Assembly (NCBI GenBank): GCA_037576195.1
Contig: CM075102.1
Span: 32,794,745 to 32,858,744 of the forward strand
Reading direction: 5' to 3'
Length of the DNA: 64,000 nt
DNA from: Phytoseiulus persimilis
Taxonomy: Eukaryota > Arthropoda > Arachnida > Mesostigmata > Phytoseiidae
The position numbers and the translations under genes were made by a program. This document shows positions 1 through 13,130 of this stretch, one piece after another; the stretch's first letter is position 1; every line of letters starts with the position of its first letter. The notes under the pieces are model-generated. The model was not told the origin of the DNA and did no database searches. It worked only from the letters and a program-made list of their open reading frames with translations.

Positions 1-874
1 GGCAGCAAACCAGCAGTCTTTCAGCCGCCGAGTCAGTAGCCAGTGAGCTCGATTTGAATGACCAGGGGGAGAAGTCGGAACCATTTTTGAAATCGCTTCC
101 ATTCCTCACAAACGGAGACTATCAGTGGAGCCTCGGCCGGCCGAGACTGCGACGTCGGCCTCGACCGCGGAGATGATGATAACGTCTAGGCCTAACAAAC
201 GGGGGAAATAACCGAAGAAACCGACGAGTGAGCGTTGGAAGCCCAAAAACTCGAACCATTATTCGTCAATGTTGCGATGAAGAACACGCTGATCGCTCTT
301 AGCGGGAGATTCTCCACCTCTCAAGGTTTCGAGTTTGCGTGGGGGTTGTTCACGAGTCTCGTTATCGAGGATCGCGGGAAAATCTGCGCGATACGAGGAT
401 CCACGAATGTCTAGGAATCCAAGCCGTTTGAGAATTTCACGGAAGCGCTAAGGTCTCCCTACTGCAGCTCTGAATGGCTGTAGTGAGGAGATCAGACCGA
501 CCTGAAGAGCTGGTACGCTGCGAAGTATGAATGCCATGGAGGGAGGCTGGATGCAGGAGGAAAAAATGTAAGGGAAAAATTCTTCCTGCCGAATAGGACT
601 CCGTGCACGTCCGCATGAAGGAAGCGGCAAGAGGCCCTTTCTTGGCAGGAAGAAGACGAAAGCCCCCTCTCCTTCAGCCGGATTCAAATTCGGCTTTTCC
701 ACAAAAAAAAACGCAGCCGCCTCCAAAGTTTGAGCGCTCGCCGCATATGTTATGTATGAACGGACGGACATATGAGCGAGCCGACGGACGGAGGAACGTA
801 TGGACAACGGCTCCAGACGAATCGCTAGTGTACACATCCATACATACAAACATACATGGACGGAGGAAAGGAGT

Positions 875-892
875 GAGAGAGAGAGAGAGAGA
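875..892. repeat. (GA)9 dinucleotide run
   Basis: Eighteen bases of perfect alternating GA. Such runs are binding sites for GAGA-type factors in insects and are also ordinary microsatellites. There is no promoter context that I can see. Confidence 0.9.
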
Positions 893-1377
893 AAGAATAA
901 GGACGGCGCTAGAAACCGTAATACTCGTTCGGTGCTTCTTCTCCAAGAGGGAGAAGGAATCGTTGGCGATTCCCGATACCCAACATCGGGCGCAGCAGGG
1001 TATAAAGACCTCTAAGAGGATCAGGAAACTCTCTACAAGCAAAGAAGCGCCAGTGACGGGATCGACTGCAACAACAAACAGAAAAAGAGAGCTCTCTGTA
1101 TTCGAAAGAAATGCAAAATTCACACGAGAGCAGCGGGAGAGACAGACGTTCGGAAATCCAGTAGAACAACGGCACTTACTCGTGAATGCGGAACGCATCA
1201 CGCCGACGGCTGCGTGCGATCGTCAAGCTCCGGAAGCCCGCCCCTGCAGTTCGTTCCGTCGCGGAAATAGTGTTGCCGAAGGTCGGGTTCTCGTCCGAAA
1301 TTCTCGCAGCGTGATACAAGGCTGCTCGCAGTCTCCGAAGTGCGTATTCCCCTCGTGAATCTCATCCCTAGGTAATG

Positions 1378-1392
1378 CTCTCTCTCTCTCTC
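1378..1392. repeat. (CT)7 dinucleotide run
   Basis: Fifteen bases of alternating CT, the opposite-strand equivalent of the GA run at 875-892. Confidence 0.9.
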
Positions 1393-2220
1393 GTTGTCTG
1401 TACCTGCTAGCCCCGGGGCAACAGCTGTCTCATCAAGCTCGCATCAGCACCTTGAGCGCGCGGTTCTGCGAGGACTGGATGTCTGGCGACGCCTCCGAGA
1501 CTCTGATTGAGGCTACGGCGGAACTCGTCGGCGGCACTCCGGACGCGCCACAGCATCCTGGACTCGACGTTGGGTGAAAATATCACCAACCGCTCGATCG
1601 AGCGTCTGCGGCGGCCGCTGCAGAACGTGACATTCCTCTAGGCATACACTAGACAGTGCCTATAGAGATGGAGGACGAACGGCGGGACGGGCTGACGGTC
1701 GGACGACCGCCTTGCCTAAGAGGGTCATCTCTAACAGGTCAGCGGCACTCGCTTCTCGCAAACAGCGAGCGGTCGTTGAGGCCATGTATCCACGACCCCG
1801 TCGGTCAGCAAGTGAGAGGTTTTGCACCCGATGGCGAAACAACACTGAGGGCATTACTGTTCGAAACAGTGAATGTATAATCAGAGTGATGTGCTTTTGA
1901 GTACCCGACCTCAACAGTGCCGTCAACCTCCTCCCGGTGTCTGCCACTCCAGCACGCGGATAAATCACCGACAAACGCTCTCCAACGACCGCACCAACGC
2001 GGAAACGGCGCCTTCTCCGCATCGATCGCGTCCAACTGCAGCTACGCGCCAATCCTTCAGCCTTGAGAATTTCCGTCGCTCTCCGTCCTCACCCGAGTCA
2101 GTCTCATTACAGCGTCGCGCAGGGAACCGGAACCCCGACGTAAGGAGGTGATCCGATATTCACTGCTTTGTTTCCCCTCACTCCTCTCGGTCTCCCGCGT
2201 AGTTCACGAGTCTGTGGTAG

Positions 2221-2296
2221 TCAGTGGGGCGGACAGCTCCGGCCAGCCGAGCGGCTAGTCAGCCAGCCAGCTAGCGAGTGATTCAAAGGGTGGTAA
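2221..2296 (+). promoter_or_regulatory. Possible initiator and non-coding first exon ending at a consensus splice donor
   Basis: At 2221 the sequence tcagtggg matches the arthropod initiator TCAGT (predicted +1 A at 2223). About 70 bases downstream, after a CAGC-repeat leader, lies ggtg|gtaagt (donor GT at 2293-2294), a consensus 5' splice site. No TATA box lies about 30 bp upstream and the DPE window near +28 to +33 does not match well. The leader has no convincing reading frame, so it would be an untranslated first exon. Both signals also occur by chance in 64 kb; this is a weak candidate. Confidence 0.15.
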
Positions 2297-5085
2297 GTGG
2301 GCTCTAATCGCATTGCACCCCCGAGACAGGAGCAGCTCACGACTGCCTCGCTCGTTCGTCGGCTGCCAAGGCTACTGGGCCGTTCGTTCGCTCCTAGCCG
2401 CCGCCGCCGTCGTCGCGGTTATCAGGAGCAGCCAATTAACATGTAATAACCCCCGTCTCCCCTTTCCTGCTCGCTCGTTCCCTCTCTGGCTGGCCCACTT
2501 AAGGTCTCACAAAATGAGTCCGAGCTTAAGCTGAGGGGTCGCTCAGAGGATGGGATAGCTTGCGGCTTGGTACGCAATCGGCCTCCGATGAAGAGACGGG
2601 GGGAGAGGAAGAGTTGAAGACGGGGGAGGAAGGGGTGGTCCGGGGGTCGGCTATAAACTGCTTTACCGCCTCCGAGGAGCGGCTAATCGTCCGAGATTGC
2701 TGCTCTCTTTGATTGTATCGTCTCCTTGTCGAGGTCGTCACGGTCATCGACACGGTGCTATTTGTTCACGATTTCAGGAAGATGCTCACCGCGGGAACGT
2801 TTGAAACTTCAAGAAACGCACAGACTCATAGCAGATAGCAGATGCGACCGTCGCAAGAAACCCGACGCCGGTGAATAAAGACGAGGCCACAGAGATACGG
2901 GTCAGAACGGAAACGTCAGGAAGTCATACTCCGTGTATGCTCCTCGGCTCCAGGTCGTTTCGGCAGCAAAAACACTCTCTTGATGTGAGCGTGTGCGACT
3001 TCGTGTATGTCGGACTGTTTGTATCTGTGTATGCGAAGCCTTGTACCTGGTTTGTGTGTATCCGATGGTCTCTTCCGATGTCCCCACCGGTCGGTCGGTC
3101 GAGCCATCCAACCCAAGGAGGCCATCGGTCGGAGCAGACCTTATTCAAGCATGTTTACCCACTCGTACATACATACACAGGCTACACGGCGTACATACAC
3201 GGCAGCACGCCCCGAAAACAGCTCTGGGCGAGGGGAAAACATGCCTCCGAATGACCTACAGACTGAAAACCGACTGAAGACCGAGTAGAGAAGATGGGAA
3301 CGTACGGGCAAACGGAGAAGAATATGACCGGCGCAGAGGGTGCCCGCTCCAACGGAACTAAATTTTTTTTGTTAGAGGAGCGATGATGACGAGATTTCAA
3401 CGTGAGAGCGGACGCACGAGTTCGAGACGCTCATATCACCGGTAGAGCTCTCCTCCGTGGTCGAGCAGAGAACGACCGAGTACTTTAGCTGAGTGATGGC
3501 TCATCCATGCCAGCGCTGCTGCACATGATGATGGTGACCATCATCTCGAACTAAGAGCTGCGAAGTCGGACGACGAGGAGGCCGGGTGGAAGGCATAGCA
3601 GCGGACGGGAGCAGAAATAGCATCAGCTCGCTAACTACTGAGAGGGAACAGTCGTAAAATAGTTCAAAACGATTTCGAATCCATCCAGAAGCTGTTTCGA
3701 AGTTAACTTGGTGAACAGACCATCATATATCACGATTAGTTGGAGCAAGCGAACGGCGGATCAAGCGACCGAGCATGCCATCGACGAATGGACAGGGAGA
3801 CAGTGGCTCTCTGGTGGAAAAAAACGAGAGAGGAGTTTTCACCTCCCTGCACTGAACTATCGCGCGCCGAAGTACACAAATGGTGAACGAACCCGGGAGA
3901 GAAACGAAGAGGAAATAGTTGAGAAATAGTGAACAGAGTGAGAGAGAGAGAAAGCCTCAGCAGCTGTGACGAACACGTCGGTGAAGCTCTGGCCAAAAGT
4001 GAAGTAAATAAACTCTTCAAACCCGCCCTCACATCCGCACACGCACACCCCACACACACAAATTGCAGGTTAAGAGCTTCGTGAGGAGAGTTGGAGTTTT
4101 GATTCGATTCGAGATCCGAGTGCTGAACCGAACTGACTTTGGCCTCACGCACACGCAAAGAGACTCCACGACAAGGAGAAGCCCTGGGAGAGAAACGGAA
4201 GGGACGGAGGAGCACACGAACGTATGAGAGCGTGGGGATGGAGTGAGATGAGGAGGGGGAAACCAGGTTGTTACTGCTATAGTTACTATCGACGACCGAG
4301 GCAGCTACCGATAGAGCGACGATCCGAATCGTTAAACTTTTCTTTCTCGCTGAAGTCAGATCTCGAAGCTCTCGTTTGCTTCAAAATGTCGGCGTGATTG
4401 CTTGTTACCGAGAAGCGAGCCGGTGGCTCTGATATAGGAGATCTGAATCGTCGCTTCCAAGGAATGGAATCATTGATCGTCGGCAACTGGGCTCGAGTTT
4501 CGTACGTGGTGCGAGTTTTACAGAGCTGAGTATATGAGGCGAGCGGCGGGACGAAATCGAAGATAATGGGTGACCCGGGAGGGAGAAAACGAGAGATTCG
4601 CGCGAGTCTTCACAGCTGTAATGAATTTGAAACCCTCTTCTCCCTGCGGACTAGGCACTCGCGAGAACCTATCGGAGACAGATACTTTCCGCAGGAGAGG
4701 CGCGCCGGAAGCGACCATTCAGCCTGAGAAACCTGAGCACGGCTTTCGGGAGCCAGGACACTGAAGACACGCGGGATCGTGCACGTCGTCGGCACCGCCC
4801 TGAATTAACAGGCTTTAAAATTTTATTGCAGACTTCAGATGGCGATCAAGGGTGGCAAAAGAGAAACATCGGGCGGAAAACAAGTGAAGCGCAGGAGGAG
4901 TAAGAGAAAGGCACGACGAGAAACTCCTCGACCAACCCCTGTAGCTCATGTGTCGGAGTGCTATCGCGGCGCAATGACCGTAAGTGTCGAATAAACGACC
5001 CGTTCCCGTCGACTAAAGCACTTACATAAACACAATAAAAGTGTTTGAACTTCCAACAGCAACCTGAGTCACCCCTACCCTCTTT
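2297..5085. other. No recognisable gene; CAGC, GGTC and CA-rich simple sequence
   Basis: Contains a CCG/GTC stretch near 2400-2417, period-4 GGTC near 3091-3105, ACAT-rich sequence at 3165-3200, (GA)6 at 3940-3951 and a CA-rich stretch at 4030-4060. Several short open frames overlap on both strands (for example 2871-3254 plus against 2902-3148 minus), which argues for stop-poor composition rather than coding. Confidence 0.5.
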
Positions 5086-5103
5086 CCCCCCCCCCCCCCC
5101 CCC
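5086..5103. repeat. Homopolymer (C)18
   Basis: Eighteen consecutive C on the plus strand, preceded by a pyrimidine-rich stretch (ctaccctcttt). Such runs can form G-quadruplex or i-motif structures and are error-prone in sequencing, so the exact length is uncertain. Confidence 0.92.
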
Positions 5104-5500
5104 TTCTCGTCCTTCCTCGTTCCGTGCTCCTCTCCTCGGAGAGGAGCTTTCATATTCCTGACTGTGTTCGCATGGCTTACTTCTCTTCATTCCGAAGCGC
5201 CTTCCTTCCACCCTGCGTACCGCATGTGCGTGCTCGCAATTCTTTCTGCCTCCTTCCTCGCCTTGAAAAAACTCCTCCGAGCGAGAAAGCCACCGAGTGA
5301 CCAAACGAATGGGGGAGAGGGTTCCCGAAGAAAAGTAGAGGAAGGCGAATGAGAAAAAAAATAGCCAGGAGTCCCGTCTATAATAAAGATGCAATGCGAC
5401 TGCCGCCGCGCTCGGTCCCCAACATCTCCTAACTAGGGGCTCTTAGTCAGCGAGTTTTGCTTTGTGTTGGCTGACCAGGGGGGCTGGCCATCGGAGGCGC

Positions 5501-5517
5501 GGGGGGGGGGGGGGGGG
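5501..5517. repeat. Homopolymer (G)17
   Basis: Seventeen consecutive G on the plus strand, about 400 bp downstream of the C run at 5086-5103 and complementary to it. The flanks of the two runs are not inverted copies of each other, so they are not arms of one longer inverted repeat. Confidence 0.92.
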
Positions 5518-8500
5518 AGAGCCGGCCATCTAGTCAACCAAGCAAGCAACCTTCGAGCTGGCCAGCTACCGTCGGACGAAGCAACGAAAGAATGGTTGAC
5601 GGGGTGTCCAGCGAAGCTCATTACAATGGCAAGAAATCCCGTTTGATCTCGAGTCGAGTTTGCAGTCCCGATGCCAGGAGAGGAGCATCTGATAGAGAAC
5701 GACGATGACAACGCTGGACACATGCAGCGCTCCAAAGGACGACGCAGCCGCGGCACAAAGAGAAATAGCTGAGGGAAAAGAAGAGCCGCTCAAGTGAATT
5801 TGGAGAAATACCTTCTTGCCCCTGCCGGATTCTTCGACCACCCCTCCCCCTCCTCCGAACAGCTCGCTTGCTGTTCCTTCTTCATGTGATCATCCTTCCC
5901 TCGCCCCAGGTTTGGTCCCCCACTTTTTAAACACCCCGTTGCTTAGCTCCAGATCTTGGCCTGCGATGTGTTCAGCGTGAGCGCTGCTCAAGCCGGAGCG
6001 CCCCAACCAAACCTCGTCTGGTTAACGGGATCTGTCAAAGAGAAAAGATCTCAGACTTCCTCCGGCCGTATAATGAAAAGAGGAAGGCGAGCTCAAGATT
6101 GGGGAGCAGACACCGGGGCGGAGACAAAAAAGGGGACGAGGAAGGAGGATACCGAGGGAAAAACTGCACCATCATCCCCTCTTGGTGAAAAAAAAATACG
6201 AGATGGGTTGTCGGTGCGGAATCGAAACTCTCGAGAAACCTCAATCTGTTTCTCCTCCGTTCATTTCCCTCGTCTGCTCTCTTTATTTCTACTTTTCGCT
6301 TGCAAGCACATCTCTTTCAAAATCGAATTCTCGCCAAGAACTTTTCTCCGTGATTCTCTTCTCAAATCCCCTCTCCCTCTCCGTCCCTCATCAACTTCAT
6401 CACGCTGAGTACGCTGTCGGATCTCTCGCCGCATCGAAACGATGGGACGCCAACGGAGGAACCGGACGCGGTTTCGAGTTGGTCCTCACTGTGCGGAAAA
6501 TTGGCGTTGCCAATCCGAAAACTCCTCAGTATCCCGATAACTATCGATTGATAATCATTCGTTGAGATTTCTCCGATCGATTCAAATGCGGCAGCCGATT
6601 CGTGGATGGGAGAGGAGGAAATCTCGCGAAAGCTTCCGACACCGATACCTGGTGGATCACGTAATGCAAAGATGTTCACCTCGTTTCATATTGCATCGAA
6701 GATAATCCGATCCCACGAAAAGGCGCAAATGTTGCGTATTTGAATCCCACCAACCTCTCTTTTAGATAACCCCCTCTGATGGACATGCTTCCCAAAGTTA
6801 CGTAGCTGAATATCAATCGTCTTCGGCCATTGGAATACATATTTGTCCACGACAACGCGGCAGTTGATGACTTGTATTACGAAAGTCATCGGCTCCGTCC
6901 GCATATCTCCCCCGTCATAAATATAATCCCTGAGGATAAGGACGAGAGACAAACCAGGCTGCCTGGCTGCCGGCCTCCCGACCATCTCGCCAACCAGCTC
7001 GCCAGCCCATTATATGTGTTATGCGACTATGAGAGTGAGATCGTGCTTACACAATTGACATTTATGATCATAGTTACATAAACGCGCCCTGGGCTCTTCT
7101 TCGTCCTGCCCGCTTCCTCCGCTGATCGACCTTTTCCCCCTCCATCGTCTCGCTATATGCTGTCATCGCTCCGAAGGTTATCATCGAAGGCAACTTGGGA
7201 GAAAGACAGCAAATCGGTGCATGTCTCCTTCACTCCGTTTTGCCCCTGGAGCCAAAAAGTCGATATCATCTTCTCGGAAAACCGCTCTGCACCGCTGCTC
7301 CTCTCGGGTCCCTTGCATGACATCGTTGGCGGTCGATATGGAGTCGGCTGAAACCCTCGTTTCGTCAGCTCGAGCTGCGCCCGCTCCCTGACTCCCTCAT
7401 GCTCACGGCGTCAATTGGGCTCGGTGATTATGAGCCCGAATCAGAGTGGGTCATGACGTGAGGACTCTTGACACCATCTGAAAGCGGGCATGTTGCAATG
7501 CTGTTTCAGGGCATGTTTAGGGGACTCGAGACGCCGCTAACGCAGAAATGTTATTCCTTGTCAATTAGGCTCCGACGGGAGGAACACAAACGGGAATGGG
7601 CAACCCGCCGCCAATCACCAGGCCGAAGGGGCATTGTGGGGAGGATTTCGGCAGACAGACACCTTCGCGTCGTTTGAGCCATGATGAGAGGAAATAGACA
7701 CAGTGACGAGGGCCAGGTGTCTTTAGTTTTGACAACGGTGAATTTGTTATTTCCCTACAGTCGTTTGCTGATGTCAAGTCAAATGACGATCAGAAATTCC
7801 GCCACCATGGCCGTTGTTGCCGAAAACCTTCACTTGCTCTATCTTTCACCCTCTCGCGAGCAGCAGAGACTGATAGACACAGACTCTGCCTGATCAAACG
7901 ACTGCTCCACCTCAGAGCGTTTTGCTTGACACTACGGCCGGCTCGAGCTTTTTCTCTGGATGCTTCCTTGGCTGTCTTGTTGCCTCGAACAATTGTTGCT
8001 GCCTCTCGGAAACGACTCGAAAAATGCGAACAGAGAGAAAAGGAGGACAAGGAGGCAGAGGAGGTTGTGGGTGTGGTCGGGGAGAAGAAGACAAATTAAG
8101 TGACAACAATTCATATAAGCTAAAATCATTCTCGGCCTCTCCAGTTCGCCTGCTCTTCGCCGGTCGACTCGCTTGCTTGCTTGGTTAGTTCGTATGAACG
8201 ACGGAGAATTTTTTCTTCTTTTCTATGGATGGATGGGTGGGGTCCGGCCTGTCATTGGTTTCTATTTTTCCTCAAGACAACTCCATTGATTTCTTGAGCC
8301 TCGTCACTAACTGTAACCAATTCATTGAAATCTTCTACGCTTCGTTCGTCGTCGTCGTTCTTAGCTGCTGCGACCAATGGTTGACTCGACAGTCGTCGTC
8401 GCGGTGGTGCTGGTGGAAATAAATCGCTTCCAATATATTGTCAGCCGAAGGCAAAAAAGCGTTCTGAAAGAATTAACGGGTCGGCTGCTCTCTGCTAGCG

Positions 8501-9540
8501 ACAGTGAGAAATTATTGCCAACTGGAAGCTACGTCGCTGGAGCCGGGAACTTTTCCCCTCGCGACATCGGACCGACCGAGAGCCAGTTAGCCATTCGAGC
8601 AGCAAGTTCGATGGCGATTTTTTCTCCTTGACCGTTCGCTGGCCGGGAATCTCAAAGGGGAAACTTAGCGGAATGCTTTTGCGAAATGCCATCGATAGAA
8701 GCATCGATGAAAGGATCCCGACTTCTCTTTTGTAACCGCTGCTCCCACCGGGAGAAGCATCGATCGAGCGCTTCGCTTTGCGCGTCCGATGCGCTGATAC
8801 CCTCTCAACCTGAGGTTCGAATATTGATGGCGACATCGATCACATTCGTGAAATCCAGTAACATTTCGGAGCATCCGAGAGACCAGGGCTCACGACGCAA
8901 TCAACCAAGTATTCTGAAATTCTCCTCGATGACAACCTTGCACATGTCTTCAGCATTTTGAGCAGACTTCGAAGATACGATTCTATCCTGATGCGTCGAG
9001 CCCGGGAGTCCCCCCCCCTCCCTCTGGAGAATAGGGCTGTCTGTGCATAGCGCTTGGAACGCAGAAAATTTCATCGAGTCGAACGTGAAAATAGATGTTC
9101 GTCCGAAACATAGACCGGCGAGTAGAAGCAGTTTGAAGCTGAGGAGGCAAATCAGCCGACAAGATGTGAGAATCCTCGAAAATGAGTCGAAAACCTTGGC
9201 TGAGTATAACCATCTCTGAGAAAATACCCTCGAATTCGAGCCTAGAACATCAGCGAGCGGATCGGAAGGACACAGAGTATTGAAACCCGACCAGGTCCCG
9301 CTGAGAGGAGCACCCGAGAATCCTGCTCCGCGATGTCCGTCTCTTCGTTAGTCTGTGTAAGTGTCAGCACAAGTTCGGACGGCACTTTCAAGCAGGAAAG
9401 CGAAGAAGTGGGGAACGAGAGGGCAGGCGAGATTTCGAGATGGTTTTAAAGCCCCGTGTGCTCTCATTTGGTGTCCGTCGAATGCCTGTCGACGGCAGCC
9501 AGGTCCCCCTAGGTGGTGGACATAAACAAAAGGGGGGTGG
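5518..9540. other. No recognisable gene; AT-richer island at 6520-7080
   Basis: Mostly balanced unique sequence. An AT-richer island at about 6520-7080 carries open frames on both strands (6830-7081 plus, 6686-6985 minus) with mixed amino-acid content but no recognised family and no clear splice signals. A GTC/TCG tract lies at 8346-8359, with more tcgtcgtc at 8392-8402. There are short C runs at 9009-9017 and 6 bp catcgat repeats near 8690-8763. Confidence 0.45.
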
Positions 9541-12500
9541 CTTGCTTGGGCCGTCGGTCTGTCCATTCGGCCGTCTGTCGGACGGTCTTCGGTGGCTTGG
9601 TTGGTTGGTAGCAGAGAGACGAGCGAAATGGCGAGATGAGGGGGGTCGAAAGGGGACCCCTTGACAACTTTCCCGGCACCACCATTGGTCACTAGTGTGC
9701 TCATGAGACGTTTTTTTATAGTTAAAATCTCGCTCGATTTCGAAAAAGCCCGCCTAGATCATGACGTCACCGGCGGGCAGCGGGGCGGAGCTTTTGGCTG
9801 TTCAAGGGGAGTGGCGGGTCGGTCCGACAGCAAGGAGCTTTAAAGCTTTTAAAACGCATTATTAGGAAATAATCAAGAGGCTGGGGTCTTCTTGCGAAGG
9901 GCTAGAGTGCCCAGCGAGGGGAGGTGGGGGTAGGTGAGGGTACGTTGCCAACAGCCAGCCGGCTGGCCAGGCTGCCGGACGGTCGGGCGGGCGGACGAAC
10001 AGGCGGGCGCCCTCCTCCAGGAGGGTTTCGTTCGAGCAGAAAACAACGAAAAGAAAAACGCAGCGTGTAATAACGGTAATGGCCTGATAGAAGCCGCTTC
10101 TACTTCGGTTCGAATTCGCCGTCGCCAGGACCACCTCTTTCATCCTCCTTCTTGCTTCCGTGCCTCCTCAAGAGCCACCGTCTGAGCCGGCAGTTCCGAA
10201 ATATCACTTCCCCGAAAATTCGTGGGCCCTGTGGTTAATCAAGCGTCCGGGGTCTACTCATTCAACTCCCGATCGGGACACAGTTTGAATGATAAGTTCA
10301 GGTTCTCTACCTCAGTATCCGGATACCCAATCCAGCACGCGGTCTGCAGCGCTGCTTGCAACGTGTTGAGTGGCGTCGACACAAAGAAGGATGAATGGAT
10401 CAGTGTTTGTGAGAGTCTCCACAAGTTTTTAGTGTAAGACCTTTGTTGCTGTAAAGTGGCGATTTTTTGCTCTCGTATACGCCATAAGAGTTTGGCGTGG
10501 GTGGCGGACTGGTCGGCCGGATGGGTGGGAGAGCAGCGGGCTCGATTGAGTGAATTGGGATCGGGTGGCCAAAGTAGTCACTGGTCATCTGCTTTTGAAG
10601 GGCATTCATTCATTCCTCGAACGCCGGTTGCTCCGGCGCTTTCCAATAGATATGTGACCGGTGCAACTCCTCTACGACGGCGGCCCATGCCTAACTAGCC
10701 GAAGGCTACGCAGTGAAGGAGCCAACGAACTCAAAGGAGGATGCGCGGACAGACCCACTGACGACTTCGAAATGAAACTGAGGTGTGCTCGCTGGAGGCG
10801 ATTCCCCCCTTAGGAAAAAATTGCGATGTTTCGTCCCCCGCTTGTTTGAGTCGCGGCTCGGGCTGGTCAGTTATTGACAGCTATTCTCTGTAGGTGAGCG
10901 GCGTCCGAAATTGGTCAAACTTACCACCTCGAGCGTCGGCTCAACTCTAGCTTCCTGTTTTTTATATTTCCTCACAACTCTAATCGACGTCGAGAAGCAG
11001 CCTGAGGTCGGGACCGACTCGAAAATACCGAGTGCAACCCTTCGGCCGACTCCGACCTGAATCTTGGGGTTCGTAGTGAAACTTCCCACTCCGCTGTCAT
11101 TATCATGATTTCAGTGTGTCTTGGGGAAATTATGATGAGGACGCTCATCATCGCTGTGGGGACTATACGTTAGGGGTAGAGGTTTGTAATCGGCCTAGAT
11201 TTGTACCATTACGACAGATGTCACTGTTTGTTGGTGGTCCTGCCAGCCTCGAGTGAGAGCGAGCGGACAGGCGAGGATCAGCACCGCGATGGGTTGATGT
11301 ACCCGTATCAGAATCGTCAACCAAGCAGTCAGTCGAGCAAGTAGAAAGCCGACCAGGTAGACTGCGCTCCACTTCGAGCCGCACAGTCGGCTTTCCTACG
11401 TGTCTCCCATCGCAGACCAATGCGAATTTACATACTGCGGCGTTGTGGCTAACCTAAATTACCAAATAAAAGCAGAGATGATGCGGGTCGGAGCTCGTGG
11501 TCGCCGCCGCCGCCGCCACCACCGCCATCGTCTCAGGCAGTGTTTGGAACTCGACTCTTACCTGAAAACGAAGCGAAGAGAAATTAGCTCTAATTAGTCA
11601 ACGACAACGTTCGACGCCGGTCAGCTATCATTCCACTCAGTGAGCTAGCGGCGATCATCGCGCGGGAATCACCTAGCGGTTGGCTCGTTCATTCAGTCAC
11701 GAGGACTTCTTTGTTAAGCATGCTCCCCGTGTGCGGGTGAAGGCCACTCCGTCAACGGAGACAACTGACGAAAACCTCGACCCCTCCATTTCCTAGGGCT
11801 CTGGCGCTTGTCTATCTCGTCCCCCTCTGTACACCGAGCAGCTTTCTTCCGCGGGAGAATTCCCTCCACGTCCCCTCTGCAGATGGGAAGCTCTGCTTCG
11901 CCACCGCCTCCGCCACAAATAGATAGATCACTTTGAAGATATCTCAATAACGATCCAGATGATGCGATTATTTCAGACATCGGACCCGCGCATGTTTCGC
12001 TCAACGACAATACCGGTTCAAGTGCAGCAAGTCCTGTCAGAAGTCGCGGCGATACCTGATGTCGCGCTTGAGTCTGGCCGGGGCCCAATGCGAACGACTG
12101 AGCTCAGAAGAGCGTCTGCCAATCACTTTGTTGCAGGTTGCCGAAATTCCACCCGATCAGCAACATCCCTCCTCCTGGAGAGGACGTCGTGATTCGGGCA
12201 TCGCAGAAGCGGTCTGACCGGACAATTAGAGGAACACAGACTGGAAAGAACTTGTTTTCGATTCAGGCCTCCCTTCGCAGTAGGAGATTGCCTGAATTTA
12301 ATGTCTGCGTGAGAGAGAACTCGTTGAAGTTTAGCGCAGCTCAGTGGTTTCCATCCAGTCCGTTGCGTCCAGGTCGTCTTCATGCCACGTTTTCCCCCCA
12401 TTTTCTTCTCTGTCTTCTGAACAAGCGCTCGTTTGCTCGCATCCACATTGTTTGCGCCAGTTCCAGCGCTGCCAGAAAGCATCGCATCTGCATGAGGACT

Positions 12501-13130
12501 TTCCAGCCCGGTTGGTTCCTCATCTGCTCGTCTCGTTTGGGTAAAACGATTCCATGGATTCACGGACGGGCAACTCCATCATAATCAGCTGAGGAATCCG
12601 TCATGTTCCAGATTTGTTGCAGACAGCTCCCTCCAGTCCAGGGCGGAAGCTCCCTCCTCGAAAGTTTCGGTTTGCAGTGTGAACTGTCTGGCTTTGCCGA
12701 CTCGACTCATTGGCGCGTTGGAAATGCGGGTCCGCCGCTCCGACTTCACGGAGGCCTCGTTGGAATACGGCGTTCGCCCTCGACGGAGCGCTCGTTTCGG
12801 AGCTCGAGCCTTTGGGACGACCATGACGCAGAAGAGGCAGTAGCAACCACGAAAGTCACAAACTTAGCAGACCGAAGGACCGACGACCCTGGTCGTTCGT
12901 ACAGACACCCAGCGGAAATCCTGGGTGGCCGAAGTGAGTGAATCTGTAGTAGTCGGTCTCTTCAGAGGTAGTGGTGGTCGCTGGCGACGATTATAATGCC
13001 ATTAGCGCGGTGCGGCTTAGCCCGTCGCCCTCGTTTTTTTCCGTACGGAACTTTTGTCCAAAAAGCATCATTACTAATTGAGGAGGCGGCGGCAACGACT
13101 CAGATGGCCGATCTGCCTAGTCGCCGATTT
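9541..13130. other. No recognisable gene; period-4 and CCG-rich tracts
   Basis: Holds TTGG repeats at 9597-9609 next to other period-4 sequence (9541-9590), a GGCC/GGCG-rich block at 9950-10012 and CCG/CCA trinucleotides at 11502-11526. The open frame 12603-12941 ends across a donor-like cgaa|gtgagt (12932 region) but does not join in frame to the nearest downstream acceptor. Confidence 0.45.
11502..11526. repeat. CCG/CCA trinucleotide tract
   Basis: Imperfect cgccgccgccgccgcc followed by accaccgcc. Simple sequence; no open frame of note passes through it. Confidence 0.8.

Larger units (their letters stand above)
1..2160. other. No recognisable gene; GA and CT runs
   Basis: Holds (GA)9 at 875-892, (CT)7 at 1378-1392, an ACAT-rich stretch near 832-858 and short period-4 motifs (acggacgg) near 762-795. 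A 251-codon open frame at 603-1358 is Arg/Ser/Glu-rich, includes the translated GA run, and is opposed by open frames on the minus strand (674-1201, 909-1175), so I do not take it as a gene. No splice-bounded reading frame of recognisable content was seen. Confidence 0.5.

Noticed and set aside
603..1358. 251-codon open frame, plus strand
   Set aside because: Arg/Ser/Glu-rich, includes the translated GA run, opposed by minus-strand frames, and no domain or splice context.
12960..12985. agaggtagtgg resembling let-7
   Set aside because: Matches only the seed-like start; no complementary arm follows.
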